From Mycobacterium asiaticum DSM 44297 (GTDB lineage: Bacteria > Actinomycetota > Actinomycetes > Mycobacteriales > Mycobacteriaceae), in assembly GCF_000613245.1 (NCBI RefSeq), contig NZ_HG964936.1, positions 1,554,156-1,618,155 of the forward strand: DNA of 64,000 nt, written 5' to 3'. Shown here in pieces: positions 34,796 to 44,055 of this stretch. Made by a program: the position numbers and the translations under genes. Below the pieces are notes generated by a model, which saw nothing but the letters and a program-made list of their open reading frames with translations, made no database searches and was not told the DNA's origin. The number at the start of each line of letters is the position of its first letter. Positions within the stretch are counted from its first letter, which is position 1.

Positions 34796-36607
34796 ATGGT
34801 AACTAGAAGAACTTTGGCCTCATCTGTCACAGGCTTGTTGCTGGTCGCGGTGATCGCGCTGCCTGGCTGCACCCCCAAGCCCGAAGGGCCCGGCCCGACG
34901 GCGGAGAAGTTCTTCGCTGCGCTGTCCGTCGGCGACACCGCGACGGCCGCGCAGCTCAGCGACAGCCCCAACGACGCCCGCGAAGCGCTCAACGCCGCCT
35001 GGGCCGGCCTGCAGGCCACCCATCTCGACGCGCAGGTGCTGAGCTCTAAGTACGCCGAGGACACCGGCACCGTCGCCTACCGCTTCACCTGGCACCTGCC
35101 GAAGAACCGGACCTGGACCTACGACGGGCAGCTGAAGATGGCCCGCGACGAGGGACACTGGCAGGTCCGATGGGCGACCACCGGGCTGCACCCCAAGCTG
35201 GGTGAGCACCAGACGTTCGCGCTGCGCGCCGACCAGCCGCGGCGGGCCTCGGTGAACGAGTTGGGCGGCTCCGACGTGCTGGCGCCCGGCTACATCTACC
35301 ACTACGCGCTGGACGCCGGCCAGGCCGGACCCGCCCTGATCGAAACCGCACACGCCGTCGTGGACGCGCTGCGGCCGTTCAACGACACCCTGAACGACCC
35401 GCAACTGCTGGCCGAAATGGCCAGCTCGACGACCAAGCCGGTCGATCTGGTGACGCTGCTGCCCGACGACAGCAACAAAGTCTTCCCGGCCATCGGCACG
35501 CTGCCCGGTGTGGTGATCACCCCACAAGCCGAACTGCTCCCCACAGATCCGCACTTCGCGCCGGCGGTCATGGCGGAAGTCAAGAAGGCGGTGGTCGATC
35601 AGCTGGACGGCCAGGCCGGATGGCGCATCGTCAGCACCAATCAGAACGGCGTCGACGTCGCCGTCCTGCACGAGGTCGAGGGTTCACCGGCGCCGTCGGT
35701 GTCGATCACGCTGGACCGGGCCGTGCAAGACGCCGCTCAGCATGCGGTCGACACCCGGGGCGGCAAAGCGATGCTGGTCGTGATCAAGCCGTCGACCGGG
35801 GAGATCCTGGCGGTCGCCCAGAACGCCGGCGCCAACTCCGAGGGCCTGCTGGCCACCACCGGCCTCTACCCGCCCGGGTCAACATTCAAGATGGTGACCG
35901 CGGGCGCCGCCGTCGAACGGGACATGGCCACCCCGAACACGATGCTGGGCTGCCCCGGGCACCTCGACATCGGCCACCGCACCATCCCGAACTACGGCGG
36001 CTTCGACCTCGGTGTGGTGCCGTTGTCGCGGGCGTTCGCGAGCTCGTGCAATACCACCTTCGCCGAGCTGAGTAGCAAGTTGCCGCCGCGCGGTCTCACC
36101 CAGGCCGCCAGCCGGTACGGCATCGGCCTGGACTACCAGGTCGAGGGCATTACGACGGTGACCGGCTCGGTGCCGCCCACGGTAGATCTGACTGAGCGCA
36201 CCGAGGACGGCTTCGGCCAGGGCCGCGTGCTGGCCAGCCCGTTCGGCATGGCGCTGGTGGCGGCCACGGTCGCCGCAGGCAAAACCCCGGTGCCGCAACT
36301 GATCGTCGGCCGGCCGACCGCAGTCGCCGGCGACAACACCCCGATCAGCCCGAAAATGGTCGAGGCGCTGCGGCCGATGATGCGGCTGGTGGTCACCAAC
36401 GGCACCGCAAAGGACATCGCCGGCTGCGGCGAGGTGTACGGCAAGACGGTGGAGGCCGAGTTCGCCGGTGGGTCGCACTCCTGGTTCGCCGGGTACCGCG
36501 GTGACCTGGCGTTCGCCGCGCTCATCGTCGGGGGCGGCAGCTCGGAATACGCGGTCCGGATGACCAAGGTGATGTTCGACTCCCTCCCCCCGGGCTACCT
36601 GGCTTGA
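34796..36607 (+). CDS. Penicillin-binding lipoprotein, class B type, with altered KTG box
   Basis: 603 aa. Lipobox LPGC at about residues 24-27 anchors it outside the membrane. An NTF2-like MecA-N domain (about 35-150), a dimerisation domain, then the transpeptidase domain with SxxK as GSTFKMVT and SxN as SSCNTT. The third motif, normally KTG, reads GKTVEAEF: the nearly invariant Gly is Val. Orthologue of Rv2864c. It should cross-link peptidoglycan and bind beta-lactams, but the KTV change could alter or abolish this. Confidence 0.93.
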   Translation: MVTRRTLASSVTGLLLVAVIALPGCTPKPEGPGPTAEKFFAALSVGDTATAAQLSDSPNDAREALNAAWAGLQATHLDAQVLSSKYAEDTGTVAYRFTWHLPKNRTWTYDGQLKMARDEGHWQVRWATTGLHPKLGEHQTFALRADQPRRASVNELGGSDVLAPGYIYHYALDAGQAGPALIETAHAVVDALRPFNDTLNDPQLLAEMASSTTKPVDLVTLLPDDSNKVFPAIGTLPGVVITPQAELLPTDPHFAPAVMAEVKKAVVDQLDGQAGWRIVSTNQNGVDVAVLHEVEGSPAPSVSITLDRAVQDAAQHAVDTRGGKAMLVVIKPSTGEILAVAQNAGANSEGLLATTGLYPPGSTFKMVTAGAAVERDMATPNTMLGCPGHLDIGHRTIPNYGGFDLGVVPLSRAFASSCNTTFAELSSKLPPRGLTQAASRYGIGLDYQVEGITTVTGSVPPTVDLTERTEDGFGQGRVLASPFGMALVAATVAAGKTPVPQLIVGRPTAVAGDNTPISPKMVEALRPMMRLVVTNGTAKDIAGCGEVYGKTVEAEFAGGSHSWFAGYRGDLAFAALIVGGGSSEYAVRMTKVMFDSLPPGYLA

Positions 36608-36664
36608 GGCGGCCTCGGTGATCGGGTCGCGGTAAGTTGCGAGAGTGAGCTTCCGGGGGCCGCG

Positions 36665-37249
36665 ATGACTGAGTCCGGCGGGGACATGGTGTCGATGCGG
36701 GTGTCGGACGCCGACCGCAACGGGACCATGCGGCGACTGAACAACGCGCTGGCACTCGGCTTGATCGACATCGACGAGTTCGAGCAGCGCTCGCGCGGGG
36801 TCTCCTTCGCCCGGACCCGTGATGAGCTGGACGGCTTGGTCAGCGACCTGCCCGGGCCGGGTGCGATCGTCACCTCCGCGACCGACCGGGTGGAACTGCG
36901 CGGCTGGGCGGGTTCCCTCAAGCGTCACGGCGAATGGACGGTGCCCACCCGGTTGTCGCTGGTCCGGCGATTCGGCAACATCGACCTGGACCTGACCAAG
37001 GCGCGGTTCGCCGGGCCGGTCGTGGTCATCGAGATCGACATGAAGTTCGGCTCGCTGGATCTGCGGTTGCCCGAGGGGGCCAGCGCCTCGATCGACGACG
37101 TCGAGGCCTACGTGGGCAGCGCCAGCGACCGCCGCAAAGACCCGCCGGCCGAGGGCAATCCCCACGTGATCCTGACCGGCCAGGTGGTGTTCGGCTCGGT
37201 GATCATCCGCGGGCCGCGCCGTGCGCTGCTGCGCCGTCCCCGGTTCTGA
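36665..37249 (+). CDS. DUF1707 SHOCT-like protein
   Basis: 194 aa. The N-terminal ~55 residues are a DUF1707 domain: MRVSDADRNGTMRRLNNALA, LGLIDIDEFEQRSRGVSFART, DELDGLVSDLP. The rest is a beta-rich domain of the cell-wall-active-antibiotic-response type (FGNIDLDLTKARF, MKFGSLDLRLPEG, GSVIIRGP). No membrane segment. DUF1707 proteins are common in actinobacteria, function unknown. Alone between the PBP gene and mapB. Confidence 0.8.
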   Translation: MTESGGDMVSMRVSDADRNGTMRRLNNALALGLIDIDEFEQRSRGVSFARTRDELDGLVSDLPGPGAIVTSATDRVELRGWAGSLKRHGEWTVPTRLSLVRRFGNIDLDLTKARFAGPVVVIEIDMKFGSLDLRLPEGASASIDDVEAYVGSASDRRKDPPAEGNPHVILTGQVVFGSVIIRGPRRALLRRPRF

Positions 37250-37286
37250 GCGCAGGTAAGCAGCCCGAATCGCTAAGCTGTCTGCC

Positions 37287-38144
37287 ATGCCTGCTCGTAC
37301 CGCGCTTTCTCCCGGCGTGCTGTCCCCGACGCTGCCGGTGCCCAAGTGGATCGCGCGACCGGAATACGTCGGCAAGCCGACCGCCAAAGAGGGCAGCGAG
37401 CCATGGGTGCAGGAGCCCGAGGTTATCGAGAAGATGCGGGTGGCCGGCCGGATCGCGGCCCGCGCGCTGCAGGAGGCCGGCAAGGCTGTCGCACCCGGCG
37501 TCACCACCGACCAACTCGACCGGATCGCACACGAGTACATGGTCGATAATGGCGCCTATCCATCGACGCTGGGCTACAAGGGTTTTCCCAAATCGTGCTG
37601 CACTTCGGTCAACGAGGTCATCTGCCACGGCATCCCCGACTCGACCGTGATCGAAGACGGCGACATCGTCAACATCGACGTCACCGCCTACATCAACGGC
37701 GTGCACGGCGACACCAACGCGACCTTCTTGGCCGGGGACGTCTCCGAAGAGCACCGGTTGCTGGTGGAACGCACCCACGAGGCCACCATGCGTGCCATCA
37801 AAGCCGTCAAGCCGGGACGCGCGCTGTCGGTGATCGGCCGCGTCATCGAGGCGTACGCAAACCGGTTCGGCTACAACGTTGTTCGCGATTTCACCGGCCA
37901 CGGCATCGGCACCACGTTCCACAACGGTCTGGTGGTCCTGCACTACGACCAGCCCGCCGTCGAGACCATCATCCAGCCGGGCATGACCTTCACCATCGAG
38001 CCGATGATCAATCTGGGTGGGCTGGACTACGAAATCTGGGACGACGGCTGGACGGTGGTCACCCGGGACCGCAAGTGGACCGCACAGTTCGAACACACGC
38101 TGTTGGTCACCGACACCGGCGCCGAGATCCTCACCCTGCCCTGA
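37287..38144 (+). CDS. mapB: Methionine aminopeptidase, type I with N-terminal extension
   Basis: 285 aa. ~40-residue N-terminal extension with PxxP-like prolines, then the pita-bread fold with all five metal ligands: Asp pair in [20 protein letters not shown], His in [11 protein letters not shown], Glu in MTFTIEPMI and QFEHTLLV. Removes initiator Met from nascent proteins. Orthologue of Rv2861c, the MapB form that in M. tuberculosis is the essential one. Confidence 0.96.
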   Translation: MPARTALSPGVLSPTLPVPKWIARPEYVGKPTAKEGSEPWVQEPEVIEKMRVAGRIAARALQEAGKAVAPGVTTDQLDRIAHEYMVDNGAYPSTLGYKGFPKSCCTSVNEVICHGIPDSTVIEDGDIVNIDVTAYINGVHGDTNATFLAGDVSEEHRLLVERTHEATMRAIKAVKPGRALSVIGRVIEAYANRFGYNVVRDFTGHGIGTTFHNGLVVLHYDQPAVETIIQPGMTFTIEPMINLGGLDYEIWDDGWTVVTRDRKWTAQFEHTLLVTDTGAEILTLP

Positions 38145-38206
38145 GGTGATCCGTCCGCCGATGTTCGGGCACACGCAACCGGCCAAACTGCGGTAACTTT
38201 TCGGGA

Positions 38207-38770
38207 GTGCCCAACTTGATGACGACGCTCGAAGGATTCGCGGTCCCGGTGGCAGTGTCCGGGCCGGAAAATGGCACCGTCGTCGTCCTGCTAGCGGCCG
38301 AGCAACGCCCGCCCGGCGCGTATGACGCACTCTGCCAACGCCTGCACAACGCATCGCTGCGCACCGTCGTCGTCGGCGCCGACCCGCGGCTGACCGCCAA
38401 ATCGGTGATCGGACTGCTGGACTCGCTGGGCATCTCCTGGGCGGTGGTGGTCGGCGACCGGGACAGCGCCGACCTGGCCTGGAAACTCGCAGCGACCAAA
38501 CTGGGCCGGTTCGCCGGCCTGGTCGCCATCGACCGCGCCCATCCGCGGGTACCCGACCCGACCGGCGCGATTCGCGACGACAACTGCCCGCCGGTGGAGA
38601 TCGCGACCACCGTCCTGGTCAGCTCCCCGGCCGCACGGGAGGCGGCCCGGGAAGGCCAGCGGTTCGTCTTCGGTGACTACCGGGTGGTCGATCTGCTCGG
38701 ACGCCGCAACGCACACGAGTCGACGGCGCAGCTGGCAACCGAGATCGTGCTGCGCACCAGCGGCTGGTAA
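38207..38770 (+). CDS. Alpha/beta-hydrolase-like protein, probably without nucleophile
   Basis: 187 aa, GTG start; ATG 38219 is an alternative. The strand-helix pattern resembles a short alpha/beta hydrolase: VVVLLAAEQRPPGAYDALCQ, LRTVVVGADPRL, ISWAVVVGDRDSADLAWKLA, LVAIDRAHPRV. The last-but-one block stands where a G-x-S-x-G elbow is expected but reads G-D-R-D-S, so the nucleophile is missing. Ends 8 bases before glnA4 and probably starts that operon. Function unknown. Confidence 0.7.
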   Translation: MPNLMTTLEGFAVPVAVSGPENGTVVVLLAAEQRPPGAYDALCQRLHNASLRTVVVGADPRLTAKSVIGLLDSLGISWAVVVGDRDSADLAWKLAATKLGRFAGLVAIDRAHPRVPDPTGAIRDDNCPPVEIATTVLVSSPAAREAAREGQRFVFGDYRVVDLLGRRNAHESTAQLATEIVLRTSGW

Positions 38771-38778
38771 CGGCGCTC

Positions 38779-40140
38779 ATGTCTGGACTGCTCTCGCGGG
38801 CCGACCTGGAACACCTGGTCGCGGCCGGCGAGGTCGACACCGTGGTGGTCGCGTTCACCGACATGCAAGGCCGCCTGGTAGGCAAACGGGTATCCGGGGC
38901 CTTCTTCGTCGACCAGGTGGCCGCGCACGGCGCCGAGTGCTGCAGCTACCTGCTGGCGGTGGACGTCGACGTGAACACCGTGCCCGGCTATGCGATGTCG
39001 AACTGGGAAACCGGCTACGGCGACATGGTGATGACGCCCGACCTGAGCACGCTGCGGCGCATTCCCTGGCAGCCGGGCACCGCTCTGGTGATCTCCGACC
39101 TGTCCTGGGCCGACGGAAAACCGGTCGCGGTGTCACCGCGGGCCATCCTGCGCCGCCAGCTGGACCGGCTGCGAGACCGCGGGCTGACGGCCGATGTCGC
39201 CACTGAGCTGGAATTCATCGTGTTCGACCAGTCCTATCGCCAAGCCTGGGCCAGCGCTTACCGGGACATGACTCCGGCCAGCGATTACAACATCGACTAC
39301 GCGATCATGGCCTCGTCGCGGATGGAGCCTCTGCTGCGCGACATCCGGCTGGGCATGCAGGGTGCGGGCCTGCGCGTGGAAGCGATCAAGGGCGAATGCA
39401 ACAACGGCCAGCAGGAGATCGGCTTCCGTTACGACGAAGCGCTGATCACCTGCGACAACCACGCCATCTATAAGAACGGCGCCAAAGAGATCGCCGACCA
39501 GCACGGCAAGAGCCTGACCTTCATGGCGAAATACGATGAACGCGAAGGTAATAGCTGTCACATTCATCTGTCGCTTCGGGATGCCGACGGCACGGCGGTG
39601 TTCGCCGACGCCGACCAGCCGCACGGCATGTCGGCGACCTTCCGCAGCTTCGTGGCCGGCCTGCTGGCCGGCCTGCGCGAACTGACGCTGTTCTTCGCGC
39701 CGAACATCAACTCCTACAAGCGATTTGCCGAGGGCAGTTTCGCGCCCACCGCGGTGGCGTGGGGTCTGGACAATCGGACCTGTGCGTTGCGGGTCGTCGG
39801 ACACGGAAGCAGCATCCGGGTCGAATGCCGGGTACCCGGCGGCGACGTCAACCAGTACCTGGCGGTGGCGGCGGTGATCGCCGGAGGTCTGTACGGTGTC
39901 GAACAGGGACTCGAACTGGGTGAGCCCTACGCCGGTAACGCCTACCAGGCCGGCGATGTCGAGCGGTTGCCGACCACCCTGGCCGAATCCGCCAAGGTGT
40001 TCGGGTCGTCGGAGCTGGCTCACGCCGCCTTCGGCGACGACGTGGTTGCCCACTATCTGAACAACGCGCGTGTGGAACTGACGGCATTCAACGCCGCGGT
40101 CACCGACTGGGAGAGGATTCGGAGTTTTGAACGCCTCTAG
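38779..40140 (+). CDS. glnA4: Glutamine-synthetase-like enzyme GlnA4
   Basis: 453 aa. GS beta-grasp and catalytic domains: VAFTDMQGRLVGKRV, DVATELEFIVFD (metal Glu), VEAIKGECNNGQQEIGFRY, MAKYDEREGNSCHIHLSL (His/Glu) and FAPNINSYKRF with NRTCALRV. It lacks the adenylylation tyrosine loop of GlnA1. Orthologue of Rv2860c; Streptomyces relatives ligate glutamate to amines (polyamines or ethanolamine) rather than ammonia. The genes that follow, all overlapping, fit that chemistry. Substrate unknown. Confidence 0.9.
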   Translation: MSGLLSRADLEHLVAAGEVDTVVVAFTDMQGRLVGKRVSGAFFVDQVAAHGAECCSYLLAVDVDVNTVPGYAMSNWETGYGDMVMTPDLSTLRRIPWQPGTALVISDLSWADGKPVAVSPRAILRRQLDRLRDRGLTADVATELEFIVFDQSYRQAWASAYRDMTPASDYNIDYAIMASSRMEPLLRDIRLGMQGAGLRVEAIKGECNNGQQEIGFRYDEALITCDNHAIYKNGAKEIADQHGKSLTFMAKYDEREGNSCHIHLSLRDADGTAVFADADQPHGMSATFRSFVAGLLAGLRELTLFFAPNINSYKRFAEGSFAPTAVAWGLDNRTCALRVVGHGSSIRVECRVPGGDVNQYLAVAAVIAGGLYGVEQGLELGEPYAGNAYQAGDVERLPTTLAESAKVFGSSELAHAAFGDDVVAHYLNNARVELTAFNAAVTDWERIRSFERL

Positions 40141-40855
40141 CAGCGTCGTCGTGGGGTTGACGATGTATCTCGAGCAGGTTCGGACCGGGGTCTGGGACAT
40201 TCCGGCGGCCTACTTGCCCGCCGACTACTTCGAGGGCGTGGTGCTGGCCGGCGGCATCCCGGTACTGCTGCCGCCGCAACCGGAAGCCGCCGACACGGTC
40301 GAGCGGCTGCTGGACAGCCTGGACGCGCTGGTGATCACCGGCGGGTACGACCTGGACCCCGCCGCCTACGGTCAGCAACCACACCCCACCACCGACCGGC
40401 CCCGGGGTGACCGGGACGCGTGGGAATTCGCCCTGTTGCGGGGCGCGCTGCAGCGGCGGCTACCCGTCCTGGGCATTTGCCGCGGCGCGCAACTGCTCAA
40501 CGTCGCGTTCGGCGGCACCCTGCACCAGGACCTGCCGGAGGTGATCGGCCATTGTGGGCATCGCGCCGGCAACGGGGTCTTCAGCAGGTTGCCGGTGCGC
40601 ACCGTGTCGGGCACCCGGGTGGCCGCGTTGCTCGGTGACACCGCCGATGTGCCCTGTTATCACCACCAGGCCATCGACAAGGTCGGCGAGGGCTTGGTGG
40701 TCGGTGCCTGGGACGCCGACGGGGTGGTCGAGGCGGTGGAGCTGCCCGGGGACACCTTTGTGCTTGCGGTGCAATGGCATCCGGAGAAGTCGCTCGACGA
40801 CCTGCGGCTGTTCACCGCCCTCATCGACGCCGCCCGATCGCACGCACACCGATGA
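40127..40855 (+). CDS. Class I glutamine amidotransferase-like hydrolase (peptidase C26, PuuD-like)
   Basis: 242 aa, TTG start inside the glnA4 end with a GGAG site upstream. Motifs: LVITGGYDLDPAAYG, the nucleophile elbow LGICRGAQLLNVAFGG (Cys) and the His-Glu pair in VQWHPEKS. Matches the gamma-glutamyl-GABA hydrolase family, which frees the product from gamma-glutamyl carriers. Rv2859c orthologue. Stop overlaps the next ATG. Confidence 0.9.
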   Translation: MNASSSVVVGLTMYLEQVRTGVWDIPAAYLPADYFEGVVLAGGIPVLLPPQPEAADTVERLLDSLDALVITGGYDLDPAAYGQQPHPTTDRPRGDRDAWEFALLRGALQRRLPVLGICRGAQLLNVAFGGTLHQDLPEVIGHCGHRAGNGVFSRLPVRTVSGTRVAALLGDTADVPCYHHQAIDKVGEGLVVGAWDADGVVEAVELPGDTFVLAVQWHPEKSLDDLRLFTALIDAARSHAHR

Positions 40856-42228
40856 CCGCCACCGAGCTGATCAATCCCGCGACCGAGGAAGTGCTGCGGA
40901 CGGTTGAACACGTCGACGTGGCGGGCGTCGACGACGCTGTGGCGCGGGCGAAGTCCGCACAGCGCCGCTGGGCACGGCTGGCACCGGCCGAACGAGCCGC
41001 CGCCCTCCGTGCCTTCGCCGCTGTCGTCGATGCCCACGTCGGTGAACTTGCCGCGCTGGAGGTTGCTAACTCCGGCCACCCGATCGGCTCGGCCGAGTGG
41101 GAGGCCGGCAACGTCCGCGACGTGCTGCAGTACTATGCCGCGAGCCCGGAACGTCTGTCCGGCAATCAGATTCCCGTCGCCGGCGGAATCGACGTCACCT
41201 TCAACGAGCCGCTGGGTGTGGTCGGGGTGATCACGCCCTGGAACTTTCCGATGGTGATCGCCATGTGGGGGATAGCGCCGGCGCTGGCCGCCGGCAACGC
41301 GGTCCTGGTCAAGCCCGCCGAATGGACGCCGCTGACCACCATCCGGCTCGGTGAGCTGGCCGTCGAAGCCGGGCTTGAGCCGGACCTGTTGCAGGTACTG
41401 CCCGGCCGGGGATCGGTGGTGGGGGAGCGGTTTGTCACCCATCCCGACGTCCGCAAGGTGGTGTTCACCGGGTCCACCGAAGTTGGCAAGAAGGTGATGG
41501 CCGGCGCCGCGGCGCGGGTGAAGCGGGTGACCCTGGAGTTGGGCGGCAAGAGCGCCAACATCGTATTCGCCGACTGCGACCTGGCGCGTGCTGCCGCGAC
41601 CGCGCCGGGCGGTGTCTTTGACAACGCCGGCCAGGATTGCTGCGCCCGCAGCCGAATCCTGGTGCAGCGCAGCGTTTATGACCGATTCATGGAGCTGCTC
41701 GAACCGGCTGTCAAGGGCGTCGTGGTGGGAGACCCGGTGTCGCGCGACACCGACATGGGCCCCCTGGTTTCCCGCCCGCACTGGGAGAAGGTGGCCTCCT
41801 ACGTGCCCGAGGGCACACCGGTGGCGTTTCGGGGCAGCGCACCGACCGGGCCCGGTTTCTGGTTTCCGCCAACCGTTCTCACCCCGCCGCCCACCGATCG
41901 CACTGTGACCGAAGAGATCTTCGGGCCGGTGGTGACGGTTTTGCCGTTCGACGACGAGAGCGACGCCATCGGGCTGGCCAACCACACCGAATACGGTCTG
42001 TCCGGGTCGATCTGGACCGATGACCTGTCCCGGGCGCTGCGGGTGTCGCGGGCGGTGGAATCCGGCAATCTGTCGGTGAATTCGCATTCCTCGGTGCGCT
42101 ACAGCACCCCGTTCGGCGGGTTCAAGCAGTCTGGTCTGGGTCGTGAGCTCGGACCGGATGCGCCGCTGCACTTCACCGAGACCAAGAATGTGTTCATCGC
42201 CGTCAACGATCTCGAAGGGGAGGCCTAG
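40852..42228 (+). CDS. aldC: NAD(P)-dependent aldehyde dehydrogenase
   Basis: 458 aa from the ATG in an ATGA overlap. Motifs: GVITPWNFPMVIAMWGIAPA, VKPAEWTPLTT, FTGSTEVGKKVM, catalytic Glu in LELGGKSANIVFAD, catalytic Cys in NAGQDCCARSRI and EIFGPVVTVLPF. Oxidises an aldehyde to an acid; by operon, probably a gamma-glutamyl-amino-aldehyde. Rv2858c orthologue. The GTG of the next gene overlaps its stop. Confidence 0.93.
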   Translation: MTATELINPATEEVLRTVEHVDVAGVDDAVARAKSAQRRWARLAPAERAAALRAFAAVVDAHVGELAALEVANSGHPIGSAEWEAGNVRDVLQYYAASPERLSGNQIPVAGGIDVTFNEPLGVVGVITPWNFPMVIAMWGIAPALAAGNAVLVKPAEWTPLTTIRLGELAVEAGLEPDLLQVLPGRGSVVGERFVTHPDVRKVVFTGSTEVGKKVMAGAAARVKRVTLELGGKSANIVFADCDLARAAATAPGGVFDNAGQDCCARSRILVQRSVYDRFMELLEPAVKGVVVGDPVSRDTDMGPLVSRPHWEKVASYVPEGTPVAFRGSAPTGPGFWFPPTVLTPPPTDRTVTEEIFGPVVTVLPFDDESDAIGLANHTEYGLSGSIWTDDLSRALRVSRAVESGNLSVNSHSSVRYSTPFGGFKQSGLGRELGPDAPLHFTETKNVFIAVNDLEGEA

Positions 42229-43010
42229 TGGTTGCGGTTGACTTGACTCGACGGCTGGCGGGCCGGGTGGCGGTGATCACCGGCGGCGGCAGCGGTATCG
42301 GCCTGGCCGCGGCGCGGCGTATGCACGCCGAGGGCGCGACGGTAGTGATCGGTGACATCGACGCCGACTCGGGCGGTGCCGCCGCCGAACAGCTCTCGGG
42401 CCTCTATGTCCCAGTGGATGTTTCCGACGAGGACTCGGTGAACAGGTTGTTCGACTCCGCGGCCGGCACCTGCGGTTCGGTCGACATCGCTTTCAACAAC
42501 GCCGGCATTTCGCCGCCCGAGGACGACCTCATTGAGAACACCGAACTGGCGGCCTGGCAGCACGTGCAGGACGTCAACCTGAAGTCGGTGTATCTGTGTT
42601 GCCGAGCGGCGTTGCGGCACATGGTGTCAGCCGGACGCGGGTCGATCGTCAACACGGCATCATTTGTGGCGGTGCTCGGATCTGCGACCTCGCAGATCTC
42701 CTACACCGCGTCCAAGGGCGGCGTACTGGCCATGTCGCGGGAACTCGGGGTGCAGTTCGCCCGGCAGGGCATCCGCGTCAACGCCCTGTGTCCGGGGCCG
42801 GTCAACACGCCCCTGCTGCAGGAGTTGTTCGCCAAGGACCCCGAGCGCGCGGCGCGGCGGCTGGTGCATGTGCCGTTGGGCCGTTTCGCCGATCCCGACG
42901 AAATCGCCGCAGCGGTGGCCTTTTTGGCCAGTGACGACGCATCCTTCATCACCGCGTCGACGTTCTTGGTGGACGGCGGCATCAGCTCCGCCTACGTAAC
43001 CCCGCTCTAG
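42228..43010 (+). CDS. Short-chain dehydrogenase/reductase
   Basis: 260 aa, GTG start overlapping the previous TAG by one base. Classical SDR: cofactor motif VITGGGSGIGLAAARR, NNAGIS, catalytic Ser (SIVNTASFVAVLG), YTASKGGVLAMSREL (Tyr/Lys) and the end FLVDGGISSAY. Asp after the second strand (GDIDADSGG) suggests NAD preference. Last gene of the glnA4 operon; Rv2857c orthologue. Converges with the PPE gene, overlapping it by 4 bases. Confidence 0.93.
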   Translation: MVAVDLTRRLAGRVAVITGGGSGIGLAAARRMHAEGATVVIGDIDADSGGAAAEQLSGLYVPVDVSDEDSVNRLFDSAAGTCGSVDIAFNNAGISPPEDDLIENTELAAWQHVQDVNLKSVYLCCRAALRHMVSAGRGSIVNTASFVAVLGSATSQISYTASKGGVLAMSRELGVQFARQGIRVNALCPGPVNTPLLQELFAKDPERAARRLVHVPLGRFADPDEIAAAVAFLASDDASFITASTFLVDGGISSAYVTPL

Positions 43011-43945
43011 GAATAGACGAGACAGCCGTTGACTGCCCGGCCGCCGATCTGCCGCATCCGCCGGGCGGAAACGTTGAAGTCGACGGTGACCGGGCTGGGC
43101 GGCTCCTGCCTCCCCCAAACCGGGGGCACCGACAACCGACCGATCTTCATCCCGCCGCCCCAACGTGCCTGCATGGTCTTGGTGTCGGCCGTCTTGCGGC
43201 CGATACCGAGGAAAGTCAGTAGGTGCATTGGGAATTTGACCGGCACGGCTAAGGAACTCAGTCGTGCGAGGGAAGTGGAGACGGACGCGAGCGCGACGTC
43301 GAGCGCGGTCAACGGGGAGGCCGAAAGTGCCTGCAGCGCATGGGGCAACGCTGAAATCAGTTGCGAGCCCGCAGACAACACTTCGGGGTCGGCTGCCACA
43401 CCGCTGTGAGTGTAAATCGGCAAGTCCAAAGTTTGCGGTGCCGAGGTGAACGGCGTCACCCGCGAGGCGGCCGCCGATGCCTGAGCGTAGGTGTACATCG
43501 CGTCGACGTCCTGGGCCCACATCTGTTCGTATTCGGCATCCATGGCCGCGATCGTCTGGCTGCCCTGGGCCAGCGGGTTTCTCCTGGCCAGCCACGCGCG
43601 GCGGGATCGGTTGGCTGCAACGACCGGTGGCGGAACCACGGCCGCGTGCGCCTCCTCATAGGCCGTTGCGGCGGCCCTCGCGTGGGCCGCGGCCTGCTCT
43701 CCCTTCGCGGCGGCAGCGTGTAGCCACCCCAGGTACGGTGCGGCGGCCTGGGTCATCGCTATCGCCGCGGTCCCTTGCCATCCGCCGTTGAGCTTCGCCG
43801 TGACCCCGCAGAACCCGTCCGCCGCCTCATTCAGTCCGTCGGCTGCTGTGTGCCACGCGGCCGCGGCCGCCATAAAGGATTCCGAGCCTGGGCCGGCATA
43901 TAACCTGGCGCTGTTGATCTCCGGTGGTATTTGCCCGTAATCCAT
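43007..43945 (-). CDS. PPE-family protein (SVP-like)
   Basis: 312 aa. N-terminal PPE domain of ~165 residues beginning MDYGQIPPEINSARLYAGPG, with the characteristic W-G (NGGWQGTAA) and AYEEAHAAVVPP. Later LSVPPVWG resembles the Gxx-SVP-xx-W motif of the SVP subfamily. No PE gene adjoins it, so it is an orphan PPE that would need a PE partner elsewhere for secretion by a type VII system. I do not recall a PPE gene here in H37Rv. Confidence 0.9.
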   Translation of the reverse strand: MDYGQIPPEINSARLYAGPGSESFMAAAAAWHTAADGLNEAADGFCGVTAKLNGGWQGTAAIAMTQAAAPYLGWLHAAAAKGEQAAAHARAAATAYEEAHAAVVPPPVVAANRSRRAWLARRNPLAQGSQTIAAMDAEYEQMWAQDVDAMYTYAQASAAASRVTPFTSAPQTLDLPIYTHSGVAADPEVLSAGSQLISALPHALQALSASPLTALDVALASVSTSLARLSSLAVPVKFPMHLLTFLGIGRKTADTKTMQARWGGGMKIGRLSVPPVWGRQEPPSPVTVDFNVSARRMRQIGGRAVNGCLVYS

Positions 43946-44055
43946 TGCCAGGGCTCCTGATTCGAAAGGGCCGCGGTAATTCCCGAGTATCGGCGCGCAA
44001 ATCCAACCTATCGCGGCCCGCTGCGCCCGACCATGGAAAAAAGATTTGAGTTCGC

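Noticed and set aside
35879..37540. A 553-codon minus-strand frame opposite the PBP gene
   Set aside because: Composition is Arg/His/Gly/Ala-rich, typical of antisense shadows in GC-rich genes, and the opposite strand is a well-recognised gene.
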